A stretch of DNA of 64,000 nt from Pseudoalteromonas neustonica. GTDB taxonomy: Bacteria; Pseudomonadota; Gammaproteobacteria; Enterobacterales; Alteromonadaceae. Position numbers and translations under genes: made by a program. The stretch covers positions 124,001 to 188,000 of the forward strand of contig NZ_BDDS01000001.1 of assembly GCF_001653135.1 (NCBI RefSeq), in the 5' to 3' direction. The notes under the pieces were generated by a model that saw only the letters and a program-made list of their open reading frames with translations, did not search any database and had not been told where the DNA came from. Positions 27,486 to 36,365 of the stretch are shown here, piece after piece (positions within the stretch are counted from its first letter, which is position 1; each line of letters starts with the position of its first letter).

Positions 27486-28418
27486 ATGGCTCTATGCTTT
27501 TTACGACTTTTTTGTATTATTACGGTGATATTTTCATCATATATATTGGCAGAGCCAATTAAAATCTATGGTCGAGCTCATTTAGGTTTATTAAATAGCG
27601 ATATAGGGCAAGGTAATGAAACCTCTATAGAAAATTATTCATCCCGACTTGGTGTCAAAGGCTATACACAAATAGGCAAAAATTTAGAGGCCGTTTATAA
27701 ATTTGAGTTTGCTGTAAATATTGATAATAACGCGGATACCCTAACGTCTCGAAATCAATATGTGGGGCTTAAAGGTAACTTTGGACAAGTTGTAATAGGT
27801 CGTCATGATACTGCACTAAAAGTATCACAGGGTAAATTAGATGTAATGAATGATTTTAGCGGTGATCTAAAGTCATTCTTTAATGGCGATAACCGCCTAG
27901 GTGATGTGATGCATTATAGTTCACCTAAGTTAGGTGAATTGCAGTTGATTGTTACCTATGTTGCAGATAAAAACGAAAAGCAAAATGATGAGACTGGGAT
28001 ATCAATGGCTGCTGTTTATGGCGACAGTAAGCTCAAGAAAACAACATATTATATAAGTGTCGCGCATGACAGTAAAGTCGCAGGATATGACATTAGCAGA
28101 GCAACAGTGCAGGGAAAAGTAGGCCCATTAGTGCTTGGTGCTATGTATCAAGAGGCTAAAAATATTGATACAGATATTAGTGCAGAAGGTTACCTAGTCA
28201 GTGCCTCTTATAAAATAGATAAATATAAATTATTAGCTCAGTATCAAGATAATGACGGTATATTTGGAAAATTAAAAGATTCGGGTACTGGTGCTTCCGT
28301 TGGGATCGAACGTAGTGTGTCTAAGAAAATACGTATGTATATGTGGTATACGCAGTTTTCGTTAGATGGCAAAAATAACCAAGATCACTTAGCGCTAACA
28401 TTAAGGTATGATTTTTAA
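27486..28418 (+). CDS. Gram-negative general porin-like outer-membrane protein
   Basis: A 310-residue protein with a signal peptide (about 1-22, cleavage near ILA-EP). The mature N-terminus IKIYGRAHLGLLNSD, the SRLGVKGYTQIGKNLEAVYKFEF strand pair, the RNQYVGLKGNFGQVVIGRHDTAL turn and the C-terminal aromatic end (HLALTLRYDF) are typical of 16-strand trimeric porins. It is somewhat shorter than OmpC/OmpF types. It would let small solutes cross the outer membrane. It lies between fba and phoB with its own long and unusual leader. No PhoB site of quality was seen ahead of it, so phosphate control is not indicated. AAAGGGATCC before the ATG is the ribosome site. Confidence 0.87.
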   Translation: MALCFLRLFCIITVIFSSYILAEPIKIYGRAHLGLLNSDIGQGNETSIENYSSRLGVKGYTQIGKNLEAVYKFEFAVNIDNNADTLTSRNQYVGLKGNFGQVVIGRHDTALKVSQGKLDVMNDFSGDLKSFFNGDNRLGDVMHYSSPKLGELQLIVTYVADKNEKQNDETGISMAAVYGDSKLKKTTYYISVAHDSKVAGYDISRATVQGKVGPLVLGAMYQEAKNIDTDISAEGYLVSASYKIDKYKLLAQYQDNDGIFGKLKDSGTGASVGIERSVSKKIRMYMWYTQFSLDGKNNQDHLALTLRYDF

Positions 28419-28628
28419 ATTTATAGTTTTGCTGTGATTTAACAATAAAATTAGACCAATAATGGCCGACTAAAAAGCGATTTTACAGTAGTCGGTCCAT
28501 ATAATAAAAATAAGAATATAGTTACGGGCTTTATAATTTTTTAGGAAATATAAGAATATCCAATTAATTTGGACCTAATATAGGGTAAATAGTATTTTTT
28601 TTGCCCCCATTTCGATTTACACGTTACA

Positions 28629-28662
28629 CTTTCATAAAAATGTCATACTTAGTCATAATAAT
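28629..28662 (+). promoter_or_regulatory. PhoB box and -10 of phoB
   Basis: CTTTCATAAAAATGTCAT at 28629-28646 matches the PhoB consensus CTGTCATAAAACTGTCAT at 16 of 18 positions. AATAAT at 28657-28662 lies exactly ten bases beyond it and serves as -10 (5 of 6). A third TCAT at 28653 follows at ten bases. This implies autoregulation of phoBR, as known in E. coli. Confidence 0.82.
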
Positions 28663-28697
28663 GAAAACTAGTTCGATAACGAAAGAGATAAATTGGA

Positions 28698-29387
28698 ATG
28701 TCACGTAAAGTACTTGTCGTCGATGACGAAGCACCCATCAGAGAGATGTTGGTTTTTGTATTAGAACAAAATGGTTTTCAAGCAATTGAAGCAGAAGATT
28801 ATGATTCGGCTATTGCAGCTATGGTTGAACCTTATCCAGATATGGTATTACTGGATTGGATGTTACCAGGCGGAAGTGGAATTCAAATTGCTAAAAAATT
28901 CAAACAAAGCGAATATACCCGCCAAATCCCGATCATTATGCTCACAGCGCGCGGTGAAGAAGAAGACAAAGTACGCGGTCTTGAAGTGGGGGCAGATGAT
29001 TATGTTACCAAACCATTTTCGCCAAAAGAGTTAATGGCACGTATTAAAGCGGTTATTCGTCGTGTATCGCCTACCTCATTAGAAGAGGCCATAGAAGTGC
29101 ATGGTTTACGTCTAGACCCTATCTCGCATCGTGTAACCTCAGAAGGTAGTGAACTTGACATGGGACCAACCGAGTTCCGTTTACTACATTTTTTTATGAC
29201 TCATCCAGAGCGTGTCTATAGCCGAGAGCAATTATTAGATAATGTATGGGGGACTAATGTCTATGTTGAAGATAGAACGGTAGACGTGCATATTCGTCGC
29301 CTGCGCAAAGCTATCGCACCGCTTGGACATGATCGTTTAGTACAAACTGTACGTGGTGCAGGTTATCGTTTTTCTAGTAAATTGTAA
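28698..29387 (+). CDS. phoB: phosphate-regulon response regulator
   Basis: A 229-residue OmpR-family regulator. Receiver domain (about 1-120): acidic pocket VVDDEAP, phosphoacceptor Asp in [13 protein letters not shown] (about D54), switch Thr in [12 protein letters not shown], and Lys in [11 protein letters not shown]. The C-terminal winged helix (about 130-227) has the DNA-recognition stretch [16 protein letters not shown]. Wording is close to PhoB throughout. It activates phosphate-starvation genes through Pho boxes. A strong Pho box lies 52 bases before the start, and phoR follows after 70 bases, probably in the same transcript. Confidence 0.96.
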   Translation: MSRKVLVVDDEAPIREMLVFVLEQNGFQAIEAEDYDSAIAAMVEPYPDMVLLDWMLPGGSGIQIAKKFKQSEYTRQIPIIMLTARGEEEDKVRGLEVGADDYVTKPFSPKELMARIKAVIRRVSPTSLEEAIEVHGLRLDPISHRVTSEGSELDMGPTEFRLLHFFMTHPERVYSREQLLDNVWGTNVYVEDRTVDVHIRRLRKAIAPLGHDRLVQTVRGAGYRFSSKL

Positions 29388-29457
29388 GTGTCACACAGAT
29401 GACCTAGCGAATGTTAACATTGGCTTAAATTTACTTACTCTAAGGTAAAGTGAGTGT

Positions 29458-30777
29458 ATGTATCGAGTTGTCAATAAACAGGCGTTAGCTAAACGTCTGT
29501 TTATCTATTTTCTACCTTTATTATTAATTGGCGTGCTTATTGGTGCGCCATTTTTGCTTTTATTTTTAGGCTCTTTTTCATTACTGATTTGGCATTATCA
29601 TCAATTATATCGACTGAGTGATTGGCTATTGAATCAACGTAGTTTTAATCCGCCAGAGGGGGAAGGTGCATGGGAGCAAGTATTTGAAGGGATTTACCAT
29701 CTTCAACATCGTAATCGTAAAAAACGAAATGAGTTGGCTGATTTAATTCGTCGTTTTCGTGATGGTGCAGAAGCAGTCCCCGATGCTGTAATCGTATTAC
29801 AACGTGACCTAAGCATTGTGTGGTGTAATCAATTAGCACTTAAAGTACTTGGTTTACAGTGGCCGACAGATCATGGTCAGCGATTAGATAACCTTGTTCG
29901 CGATCCTAAGTTTGTAAAATATATGCATGCTGAGTCGTTTGATGAAGCGTTGGAATTAGAAAGTGGTCACAGTGTTGAGCAAGTCTTAGAATTTAGGGTG
30001 ATGCCTTACGCCAGCTCGCAGTTAATGGTTGTTGTGCGTGACGTTACTCGCTTGAAGCAACTTGAGCAAATGCGCAAAGATTTTGTCGCGAATGTATCCC
30101 ACGAACTGAGAACGCCTTTAACCGTTGTATCTGGTTATTTAGAAATGTTTGATGGCGATATGATGCCGCCGCCGGCAATGTGGTGTAAAGCACAAAATAC
30201 CATGCTTGAACAATGTAAGCGCATGGATAGTTTAGTCAATCAGCTATTGTCTTTATCACGAATTGAAGGCGCCAGACGCCAAGATAACGATAAGCCAATT
30301 AATGTGCCACAGTTACTCACTTATATCCAAACAGAGGCACAGTCACTTAATCAAGATAAAGGGCATGAATTAATTTTTGATATAGACACTAACCTTGATA
30401 TTAAAGGTTCAGAAGAAGAGCTTCGCAGCGCGTTCTCAAATTTGGTATTTAATGCTATTCATTACACTAAAGCTGGCGGGAAAGTTACAGTTAGTTGGCA
30501 GTACACAGAAAACCAAGCCCATTTTTCTGTAATTGATAACGGTGATGGTATTGCCCCAGAGCATATTAACCGTTTAACCGAGCGTTTTTATCGGGTTGAT
30601 AAAGCACGTAGCCGCACTACCGGAGGATCTGGTTTAGGTTTAGCGATCACTAAACATGTATTAACACGTCATGATAGCCAATTGAAAATTAAGAGTAAAT
30701 TAGGCGAGGGCTCGTGCTTTTCATTTTCCTTTAATAAGGATAAAACGGTTTTATTAGCCAATTTAGATAAGTCATAA
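29458..30777 (+). CDS. phoR: phosphate-regulon sensor histidine kinase
   Basis: A 439-residue inner-membrane kinase. Two closely spaced hydrophobic segments at the N-terminus (about 13-45), a PAS domain (about 100-200, IVLQRDLSIVWCNQLALKVLG), then H-box FVANVSHELRTPLTVVSGYL with the phosphorylated His, N-box SAFSNLVFNAIHYT, and glycine boxes DNGDGI and GGSGLGLAI. This is the PhoR architecture, without a large periplasmic domain. It phosphorylates PhoB when phosphate is scarce. TAAGGTAAAG precedes the ATG. Its last codons and stop overlap the first unit of the pstS Pho-box array, so coding sequence and operator are shared there. Confidence 0.95.
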   Translation: MYRVVNKQALAKRLFIYFLPLLLIGVLIGAPFLLLFLGSFSLLIWHYHQLYRLSDWLLNQRSFNPPEGEGAWEQVFEGIYHLQHRNRKKRNELADLIRRFRDGAEAVPDAVIVLQRDLSIVWCNQLALKVLGLQWPTDHGQRLDNLVRDPKFVKYMHAESFDEALELESGHSVEQVLEFRVMPYASSQLMVVVRDVTRLKQLEQMRKDFVANVSHELRTPLTVVSGYLEMFDGDMMPPPAMWCKAQNTMLEQCKRMDSLVNQLLSLSRIEGARRQDNDKPINVPQLLTYIQTEAQSLNQDKGHELIFDIDTNLDIKGSEEELRSAFSNLVFNAIHYTKAGGKVTVSWQYTENQAHFSVIDNGDGIAPEHINRLTERFYRVDKARSRTTGGSGLGLAITKHVLTRHDSQLKIKSKLGEGSCFSFSFNKDKTVLLANLDKS

Positions 30778-30824
30778 AATTGTCATTTTAGAGTAATCTA
30801 ACTGTCATGTGATGTCTTTACAGT
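30769..30824 (+). promoter_or_regulatory. extended PhoB box array and -10 of the pstS-type gene
   Basis: Units at 30769 (AAGTCAT), 30780 (TTGTCAT), 30791 (GAGTAAT, weak) and 30802 (CTGTCAT) repeat every 11 bases. The first pair reads AAGTCATAAAATTGTCAT, 15 of 18 against the PhoB consensus, and overlaps the phoR stop codon. TACAGT at 30819-30824 starts ten bases after the last unit, the standard -10 position. Two PhoB dimers could bind side by side. Confidence 0.82.
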
Positions 30825-30868
30825 AGAGCACAGTTAGAAAATGGGACGAACAAATCGGAGTAACCCCT

Positions 30869-31837
30869 ATGAAATTTAAAAATTTAGTTGCCGCAATGGG
30901 TGTGGCTGTAACAACTTTTGTATCTGCACAAGCTATGGCTGTAGATTCAAGTATTCCTGAGTATCAAAAAACCAGTGGTATTTCAGGTAACTTTTCATCT
31001 GTGGGCTCTGATACACTTGCCAACATGATGACTTTTTGGGCAGAAGAATACAAACGTATCTACCCAAATGTAAACATTCAGATTCAAGCTGCGGGTTCTT
31101 CAACTGCGCCACCAGCCTTGACTGAAGGGACTGCAAACTTTGGCCCAATGAGCCGAAAAATGAAGTCAAAAGAAATCGAAGCGTTTGAAAAACGCTACGG
31201 TTATAAACCAACAGAAGTACGCGTTGCTATCGACGCATTGGCAGTCTTTGTTCATAAAGATAATCCAATTGAAGGTTTACGTATTGATCAAGTTGATGCA
31301 ATCTTCTCTTCAACACGTAAATGTGGCGCAAGTTCACAAGTAAATCGTTGGAGTGACGTGGGCCTTGTTGGTGATTGGGCTGCTAAAGATATCCAACTTT
31401 ACGGACGTAATTCAGTATCGGGTACTTACGGTTACTTTAAAAAGAAAGCATTGTGTAAAGGCGATTTCCGCAACAATGTAAATGAGCAACCAGGTTCTGC
31501 ATCTGTTGTACAGTCAATTTCGTCATCAGTAAATGCAATTGGTTACTCAGGTATCGGTTATAAAACATCTGGTGTACGTACTGTACCACTGGCGAAGAAA
31601 GGCGATAACTTTGTTGATGCAACACTTGAGAATGTAGCAACAGGTAAGTATCCGCTGTCTCGTTTCTTATATGTTTATGTGAACAAGCATCCGAATAAGC
31701 CACTTGCTCCTATTGAAGCTGAGTTCTTAAAAATGGTGTTATCACAAGATGGTCAAAAAATTGTAGAGAAAGATGGTTATGTGCCACTTTCTGGAAAAAT
31801 GGCGATGAGCGAGCTTAAAAAGCTAGGTCTTCTTTAA
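30869..31837 (+). CDS. periplasmic phosphate-binding protein, PstS/SphX type
   Basis: A 322-residue exported protein: signal peptide about 1-24 (AQAMA then VD). The phosphate-binding segments of the PstS family are visible: [20 protein letters not shown], a serine-rich loop near residue 90 ([11 protein letters not shown]) and [13 protein letters not shown]. It captures phosphate in the periplasm. GGAGT precedes the ATG. Unusually, no pstC, pstA, pstB or phoU follows; a terminator ends the unit after one gene, so the membrane transporter must be elsewhere, or this copy acts as an extra high-affinity scavenger. The upstream Pho-box array predicts strong induction by phosphate starvation. Confidence 0.92.
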   Translation: MKFKNLVAAMGVAVTTFVSAQAMAVDSSIPEYQKTSGISGNFSSVGSDTLANMMTFWAEEYKRIYPNVNIQIQAAGSSTAPPALTEGTANFGPMSRKMKSKEIEAFEKRYGYKPTEVRVAIDALAVFVHKDNPIEGLRIDQVDAIFSSTRKCGASSQVNRWSDVGLVGDWAAKDIQLYGRNSVSGTYGYFKKKALCKGDFRNNVNEQPGSASVVQSISSSVNAIGYSGIGYKTSGVRTVPLAKKGDNFVDATLENVATGKYPLSRFLYVYVNKHPNKPLAPIEAEFLKMVLSQDGQKIVEKDGYVPLSGKMAMSELKKLGLL

Positions 31838-31860
31838 GCCCTAAAACATAAAAGTTAATA

Positions 31861-31894
31861 AAAAACCGCGTAATGTACATTGCGCGGTTTTTTT
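31861..31894 (+). terminator. intrinsic terminator of pstS-type gene
   Basis: AAAAACCGCG and CGCGGTTTTTTT form the stem, with TAATGTACATTG in between partly paired. A U run follows. It closes the unit 23 bases after the stop. Confidence 0.9.
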
Positions 31895-31911
31895 ATATTG
31901 AAAAATAGATA

Positions 31912-32074
31912 ATACCAATCGTGTTAAGTTACAGACTACTTATAGCGACAGGTAAATACAGTGATAACAAGGCAGAAATTTTGACATGTAGTTGTTACTA
32001 CTTGAAAAATTACTAACGCTGTTAGTGCTTTATTTAGCCCGCTAGAATGGTTAAATATTTAAGTCGATTGGTAT
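31912..32074. repeat. MITE-like element, family B (ATACCAATCG ends)
   Basis: A 163-base non-coding element bounded by perfect 10-base inverted ends ATACCAATCG (31912-31921) and CGATTGGTAT (32065-32074); after a two-base mismatch TTAA/TTAA also matches. No reading frame is inside. It lies between the pstS terminator and the 3' end of the small lipoprotein gene, a neutral insertion site. Ends and size fit a miniature inverted-repeat element; only one copy is in this window. Confidence 0.65.
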
Positions 32075-32080
32075 AATTGG

Positions 32081-32320
32081 TTATCTAACATTTCCTAACG
32101 CTTCTGCGTTTGTCTTGCATTGGTTATACGCTTCAATGCATTTTGTGCTGCAGACTTTATGAACTAAGCCTTCGCCTGTACTTTGTTGCTCACAATTGAC
32201 TTCGCATTGATAGTTTTGCTGGGCACATTGTTGCATTTCGGGATTCTCAATTTGGTTTTGGCAACCAGAAAAAAGAGTAACGAACACAGCAACGCTTGAT
32301 AACTTTATTAATGAATTCAT
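32081..32320 (-). CDS. small cysteine-rich lipoprotein
   Basis: A 79-residue lipoprotein with a lipobox at FSGC (Cys at residue 20). The mature part has five more cysteines (CAQQNYQCEVNC, VCSTKC, YNQC count six with spacing like two small disulfide hairpins), so an oxidised, compact envelope peptide is likely. I do not recognise the family. It starts 18 bases after the panC stop, with AGGGAT as ribosome site, so it may be cotranscribed as the tail gene of the pan operon without being related in function. Confidence 0.65.
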   Translation of the reverse strand: MNSLIKLSSVAVFVTLFSGCQNQIENPEMQQCAQQNYQCEVNCEQQSTGEGLVHKVCSTKCIEAYNQCKTNAEALGNVR

Positions 32321-32338
32321 TCTTATCCCTAATTATTG

Positions 32339-33190
32339 TTATGTAATATCAACTTGCAGGTTATCGATTAACCTAACGCTACCTAAATAAGCCGCAGTTA
32401 AAATCACTAGATTATTATCGTTAAGTGTAGCTTTTATTAAGGTGTCTCGCTGTGCTATTTCAAAGTAATCTGGTTTTAGTCCGCCATCTTGCAATTGTTG
32501 CTTTGCTTGCTCACAAACGCTAATAAAATCACGTTCACCATTGGTAAGCTGTTCTGCACACCAGTTAAGTGTTTTAAATAATATGGTCGCAGTTTCTTTT
32601 TGTTCAGCAGACAAATAACCGTTACGCGAGCTCATGGCAAGCCCTGATACTTCACGACTTGTTGCGACACCAACTACTTCAACAGGAATTGATAAATCAC
32701 GAGTCATGGTCTTAATAACTTGCAATTGTTGGAAGTCTTTTTCACCAAAACAGGCAAAGTCAGGCTGCACTAAGTTAAATAGCTTAGTGACAACCGTTGC
32801 CACACCGCGAAAGTGACCCGGGCGAGAACCCCCGCAATAACCCATAGATATGTCAGGTACATCAACAAAGCTTTGTGCGCCTAAGCCGTTTGGATAAATT
32901 GCCTCAACACTCGGTGTAAATACGATGTCGGTTCCAAGCTCTGCAAGTCCCTGTTTATCTGCTGTAAGTGTGCGAGGGTAATTATCTAAATCTTCATTTA
33001 CACCAAACTGCATAGGATTAACAAAAATGCTCACGACCACTTTATCGGCCATATTTTTGGCTTTTTCAACGAGTGAAAAATGACCTTGGTGCAAATTGCC
33101 CATCGTTGGCACTAATGCAACGCTTAACCCGGCCTGTCGCCATGCTTTAATTTGACTACGTAGTGATTTTATTTCAGTGATTGCCTGCAT
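32339..33190 (-). CDS. panC: pantothenate synthetase
   Basis: A 283-residue enzyme joining pantoate and beta-alanine with ATP to give pantothenate, the precursor of coenzyme A. The nucleotide-binding HIGH-like motif is in [14 protein letters not shown] (29-42), other conserved parts are [28 protein letters not shown] and the KMSKS-like loop region [11 protein letters not shown]. The start codon overlaps the panB stop by one base, so translation is coupled. It is the usual third gene of the folK-panB-panC unit. Length is normal. Confidence 0.96.
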   Translation of the reverse strand: MQAITEIKSLRSQIKAWRQAGLSVALVPTMGNLHQGHFSLVEKAKNMADKVVVSIFVNPMQFGVNEDLDNYPRTLTADKQGLAELGTDIVFTPSVEAIYPNGLGAQSFVDVPDISMGYCGGSRPGHFRGVATVVTKLFNLVQPDFACFGEKDFQQLQVIKTMTRDLSIPVEVVGVATSREVSGLAMSSRNGYLSAEQKETATILFKTLNWCAEQLTNGERDFISVCEQAKQQLQDGGLKPDYFEIAQRDTLIKATLNDNNLVILTAAYLGSVRLIDNLQVDIT

Positions 33191-33984
33191 TATTTAAACT
33201 CGTGTTCTGTACTTGGAAATGCACCGTTTTTAACATCGGCACAATACTTTTTAACGGCATCTGGCATATTGCCAGTTTCGAGTAAAAAGTTTTTAGAAAA
33301 TTTTGGAATGTAACCCGCTGATATGCCTACTAAGTCATGCATAACTAAAATTTGACCGTCAGTTAATTTACCTGCACCAATACCAATCGTCGGGATAGAT
33401 AGTGCGTCAGTAATCAATTTTGCAAGTTCAGAAGGGATGCACTCAAGTACAACCATTTGCGCACCAGCTGCTTCAAGCGCTTTAGCATCATGAATCATTT
33501 TTTGTGCTTGTTCATCGCTACGGCCTTGAATTTTAAAGCCACCAAAAACATGGACTGATTGTGGTGTTAAACCTAAATGCCCACACACAGGAATACCTTG
33601 TTGAGTAAGAGCAACAATTGAGTCGTATAACCACTCACCGCCTTCTAGCTTTACCATATTTGCACCAGCACGCATTAACTCAGCTGCATTTTTACAGCTC
33701 TGTTCAGGGTTTGAGTAGGTCATAAATGGCATATCAGCAATAACAAATAAATCTCGGCTACCAGCGCGTACACTGCGAGTATGATAAGCAATATCCTGGT
33801 TAGTAACACCTAGCGTATCGTCACCGCCTTGCAAAACCATCCCTAATGAATCACCTACTAGAATAACGTCAACGCCGTTATCGTGAAATAACTTAGCAAA
33901 GCTGGCGTCATAGGCTGTTAATGCGGTGATTTTTTGTTGCTCTGCTTTCATTTTATTGAGAGTAGAAACGGTTATTTTAGACAT
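33190..33984 (-). CDS. panB: 3-methyl-2-oxobutanoate hydroxymethyltransferase
   Basis: A 264-residue TIM-barrel enzyme that transfers a hydroxymethyl group from methylene-THF to ketoisovalerate, giving ketopantoate. Conserved stretches: [12 protein letters not shown], the metal-binding [33 protein letters not shown], and [10 protein letters not shown] with the catalytic Glu. Between folK and panC, 31 bases after folK and overlapping panC by one base. Its use of a folate cofactor gives a plausible reason for clustering with folK, as in other gammaproteobacteria. Confidence 0.96.
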   Translation of the reverse strand: MSKITVSTLNKMKAEQQKITALTAYDASFAKLFHDNGVDVILVGDSLGMVLQGGDDTLGVTNQDIAYHTRSVRAGSRDLFVIADMPFMTYSNPEQSCKNAAELMRAGANMVKLEGGEWLYDSIVALTQQGIPVCGHLGLTPQSVHVFGGFKIQGRSDEQAQKMIHDAKALEAAGAQMVVLECIPSELAKLITDALSIPTIGIGAGKLTDGQILVMHDLVGISAGYIPKFSKNFLLETGNMPDAVKKYCADVKNGAFPSTEHEFK

Positions 33985-34015
33985 AGTATCCTCGTTGGCG
34001 ACGGCCTGTAATTAA

Positions 34016-34501
34016 TTACAGAGGTAATTGTTGTAATTCGTTTAATGCCAAAGTAGCAGTAATACTTTTTAGTTTAGTACCATCTGGCAAAATAAGATCA
34101 GGGGCAACTTCTAATAGTGGGTAAACCACAAACTCGCGCTCGGTTAAACCATAATGAGGTATGGTTAAACGTTCAGAGTTTATGTGTTGATCACCAAATA
34201 ATAAAATATCAATATCTAAGGTGCGGGCGCCCCAACGCTGTGCTTTACGTACACGCCCGTGCTCAAGCTCTATCTGTTGGGTTAAATCAAGTAACTGCTC
34301 TGGCATCAGCGACGTTTTAATTGTCGCAACAGCATTAACATAGTCAGGTTGATCTTGTGGGCCCATAGGTTTACTGGCGTAATAATGCGACACGTTGATA
34401 AAGTTACTCTGTGGCAACACTTTAAGTGCTGCCACTGCGTTATCAAGCTGGCTGCGAGGGGCATTTAAATTAGCCCCTAAACCGAGATAAACAATTTCCA
34501 T
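34016..34501 (-). CDS. folK: 6-hydroxymethyl-7,8-dihydropterin pyrophosphokinase
   Basis: A 161-residue HPPK. The signature VYLGLGANL opens the protein, NVSHYYASKPMGPQDQPDYVNAV is the pterin and loop region, and RWGARTLDIDILLFG holds the two magnesium-binding aspartates. It pyrophosphorylates hydroxymethyl-dihydropterin in folate synthesis. The start lies four bases after the pcnB stop, so translation is probably coupled with it. Order pcnB-folK-panB-panC matches E. coli. Confidence 0.95.
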   Translation of the reverse strand: MEIVYLGLGANLNAPRSQLDNAVAALKVLPQSNFINVSHYYASKPMGPQDQPDYVNAVATIKTSLMPEQLLDLTQQIELEHGRVRKAQRWGARTLDIDILLFGDQHINSERLTIPHYGLTEREFVVYPLLEVAPDLILPDGTKLKSITATLALNELQQLPL

Positions 34502-34505
34502 TTAG

Positions 34506-35894
34506 TTACTCAGCAGGTTTTGGGCTACGACGGCGAGTACGACGACGGCCTTTAGGCGCGCCTTGACTACCAAGTGCTTTGACTAGTTCTTTTTGGCCGT
34601 TAATATCTTTAGCTAAATACTCCGTCCACCATTGCACAAGCTCAGTATGTTCTTGCTCACCGGCTTCAACACGTAATAATAAAAAGTCGTACGCAGCTTT
34701 AAAGCGAGGCTGTTGAGTTAGACGATATGCTCGTTGGCCAGCGCGTTTGTCCAAACGGTGCTGAATATGCCAAATATCTCTGGCGCCTAAAGTAAAGCGT
34801 TTAGGTACGGCAACATGTTGTGCGCTTTCGCTTAAGACTTTATTCATGCCTTGTTGAAAAGCATCGTACTCTGATAATTGTTCTTGCTGCTGTAATTGTT
34901 TGGTAATTTTTAAAAGTGGAAACCACAGCAAAGCAGCAAATACAAAAGCAGGTGTCACTTTTTTCTCTGCGTTGATACGTTCATCAGTATTACGGAACAT
35001 TTGCTTAATAAATGCATGTTCAAAGCCATCTGGATTTTGTTCTAAAATACCATCTAAGGCAGGGAATAATGCATTGAATAACCCATATTTACGTAGCATT
35101 AAAAAGTTTGCTTCGGCTTTGCCGTTCAAAAATAGCTTTAATGTTTCTTCGTATAAACGCGCAGATGGGATGTTATCCAGTAAGCTGGCTAATTCGGTTA
35201 ATGGTTTTTCGGTGTCTGGTGCAATACTCATATCAAGTTTTGTGGCAAAACGTACTGCACGTAACATACGCACAGGATCTTCTCGATAACGAGTTTGCGG
35301 ATCACCAATAAGCTCTATTTGTTTTGCTTTAATAGCCGCAAGGCCATTGGCATAGTCATGAATTGAAAAATCATTAATAGAGTAATATAAAGCGTTGATT
35401 GAAAAATCGCGACGCTCAGCATCTTCTTCAATGTTTCCAAAAACGTTATCACGTAGTAACTGACCTTCGCCACTGGATTGACTGGTTTGATTTTTATCAA
35501 CAGGCGCTTCGTGGTGACCACGCATAGTGGCGACTTCAATAATTTCACGGCCAAAAACAATGTGTGCTAAACGAAAGCGACGACCAATTAAGCGGCAGTT
35601 GCGAAATAGCTTTTTCACTTGTTCTGGGGTCGCGTTAGTGACTACGTCGAAGTCTTTAGGTTGTTGCCCTAACAAAATATCACGAATACAACCACCAACG
35701 AGGTAAGCGTCAAAGCCACCGTCTTTTAAACGATATAATACCTTGATTGCATTTGGGCTAAATTGTTTGCGGGAAATGCCATGCTCATTGCGTCCAATAA
35801 TTAAAGGCTGCGCAGAGACTTGGGGCTGTTCGGTGTTTACTGTGGCTGATGGGCCCATAATTTGCCGACAAAATTGAAAAAGCTTGGAAATAAT
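34506..35894 (-). CDS. pcnB: poly(A) polymerase I, probable AUU start
   Basis: A nucleotidyltransferase of the tRNA-CCA/poly(A) polymerase class: GGCIRDILLGQQPKDFDV carries the substrate loop and the catalytic D-x-D, and DAERRDFSINALYY and RYREDPVRMLRAVRFA are family blocks; the C-terminus is Arg/Lys-rich (PKGRRRTRRRSPK), suited to RNA binding. The first ATG in frame is 35858 (450 residues) but has no ribosome site. Twelve codons further up, ATT at 35892-35894 follows TAGGAG with seven bases between, giving 462 residues. The added N-terminus has FCR at positions 8-10, aligned without gaps to FCR of E. coli PcnB, a gene reported to begin with AUU. I take the AUU start as more likely. Confidence 0.85.
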   Translation of the reverse strand: MISKLFQFCRQIMGPSATVNTEQPQVSAQPLIIGRNEHGISRKQFSPNAIKVLYRLKDGGFDAYLVGGCIRDILLGQQPKDFDVVTNATPEQVKKLFRNCRLIGRRFRLAHIVFGREIIEVATMRGHHEAPVDKNQTSQSSGEGQLLRDNVFGNIEEDAERRDFSINALYYSINDFSIHDYANGLAAIKAKQIELIGDPQTRYREDPVRMLRAVRFATKLDMSIAPDTEKPLTELASLLDNIPSARLYEETLKLFLNGKAEANFLMLRKYGLFNALFPALDGILEQNPDGFEHAFIKQMFRNTDERINAEKKVTPAFVFAALLWFPLLKITKQLQQQEQLSEYDAFQQGMNKVLSESAQHVAVPKRFTLGARDIWHIQHRLDKRAGQRAYRLTQQPRFKAAYDFLLLRVEAGEQEHTELVQWWTEYLAKDINGQKELVKALGSQGAPKGRRRTRRRSPKPAE

Positions 35895-35907
35895 AGTCTG
35901 TCTCCTA
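35892..35907 (-). promoter_or_regulatory. Shine-Dalgarno and AUU start of pcnB
   Basis: On the minus strand TAGGAG, a seven-base spacer ACAGACT, and ATT in frame with pcnB. The later ATG at 35858 is preceded only by coding-like sequence with no purine-rich site. A second ATT directly follows the first. Confidence 0.7.
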
Positions 35908-36032
35908 CAGAATTCGGTTGTTTGATGGGGATAACCATCAAAAATCAGATCAAGTATAGCTGTATTTAGTTATTAACTGCACGAGTAATGTGCATACTTG
36001 GCGATAAAACGCATTGGGCTTAAGGATGGCTA

Positions 36033-36297
36033 TATACCCAAGCCATCTCAAAATGCGAGTTTCAGTTGGAATTAAAAGCGATTTAGGCAAGGCATTGATT
36101 GCAAGTAATGGTCATTCCTTTGCTAAAATCAATAACGCAGTATAAATCGCTTTTAAACCAACCCATTGGGCATTTCACAGGCACTTACTCTCATCGTTGT
36201 TACTTCTTAAAAGGGACGGCCATTATTGCAAAGTAACGCCTTGATATTAAGCCCCTGTGAAACGCTGAATTCTGCATCTTGAGGTGGTTTGGGTATA
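36033..36297. repeat. MITE-like repeat, family A, copy 2 with nested palindrome
   Basis: A 265-base element with inverted ends: TATACCCAAGCCATCTCAAA at the left and the complement of TATACCCAAACCACCTCAAG at the right. Relative to the copy at 61283 it is in opposite orientation. Inside, 36072-36156 is an 85-base nested palindrome with perfect 13-base arms (TTAAAAGCGATTT/AAATCGCTTTTAA) and an inner ATTGATT/AATCAAT pair. It fills most of the 470-base gap between pcnB and gluQ; otherwise that gap holds the pcnB leader and gluQ 3' flank. No coding capacity. Confidence 0.85.
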
Positions 36298-36365
36298 ATA
36301 TACCAGTACAGCTCAAAAATTAAGTTGAAGGTTTTAAAATTAACGCTTAAAAGTGATTTTTATCG

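Noticed and set aside
35108..35311. Plus-strand frames within pcnB
   Set aside because: Antisense shadows; no ribosome site and no recognisable product.
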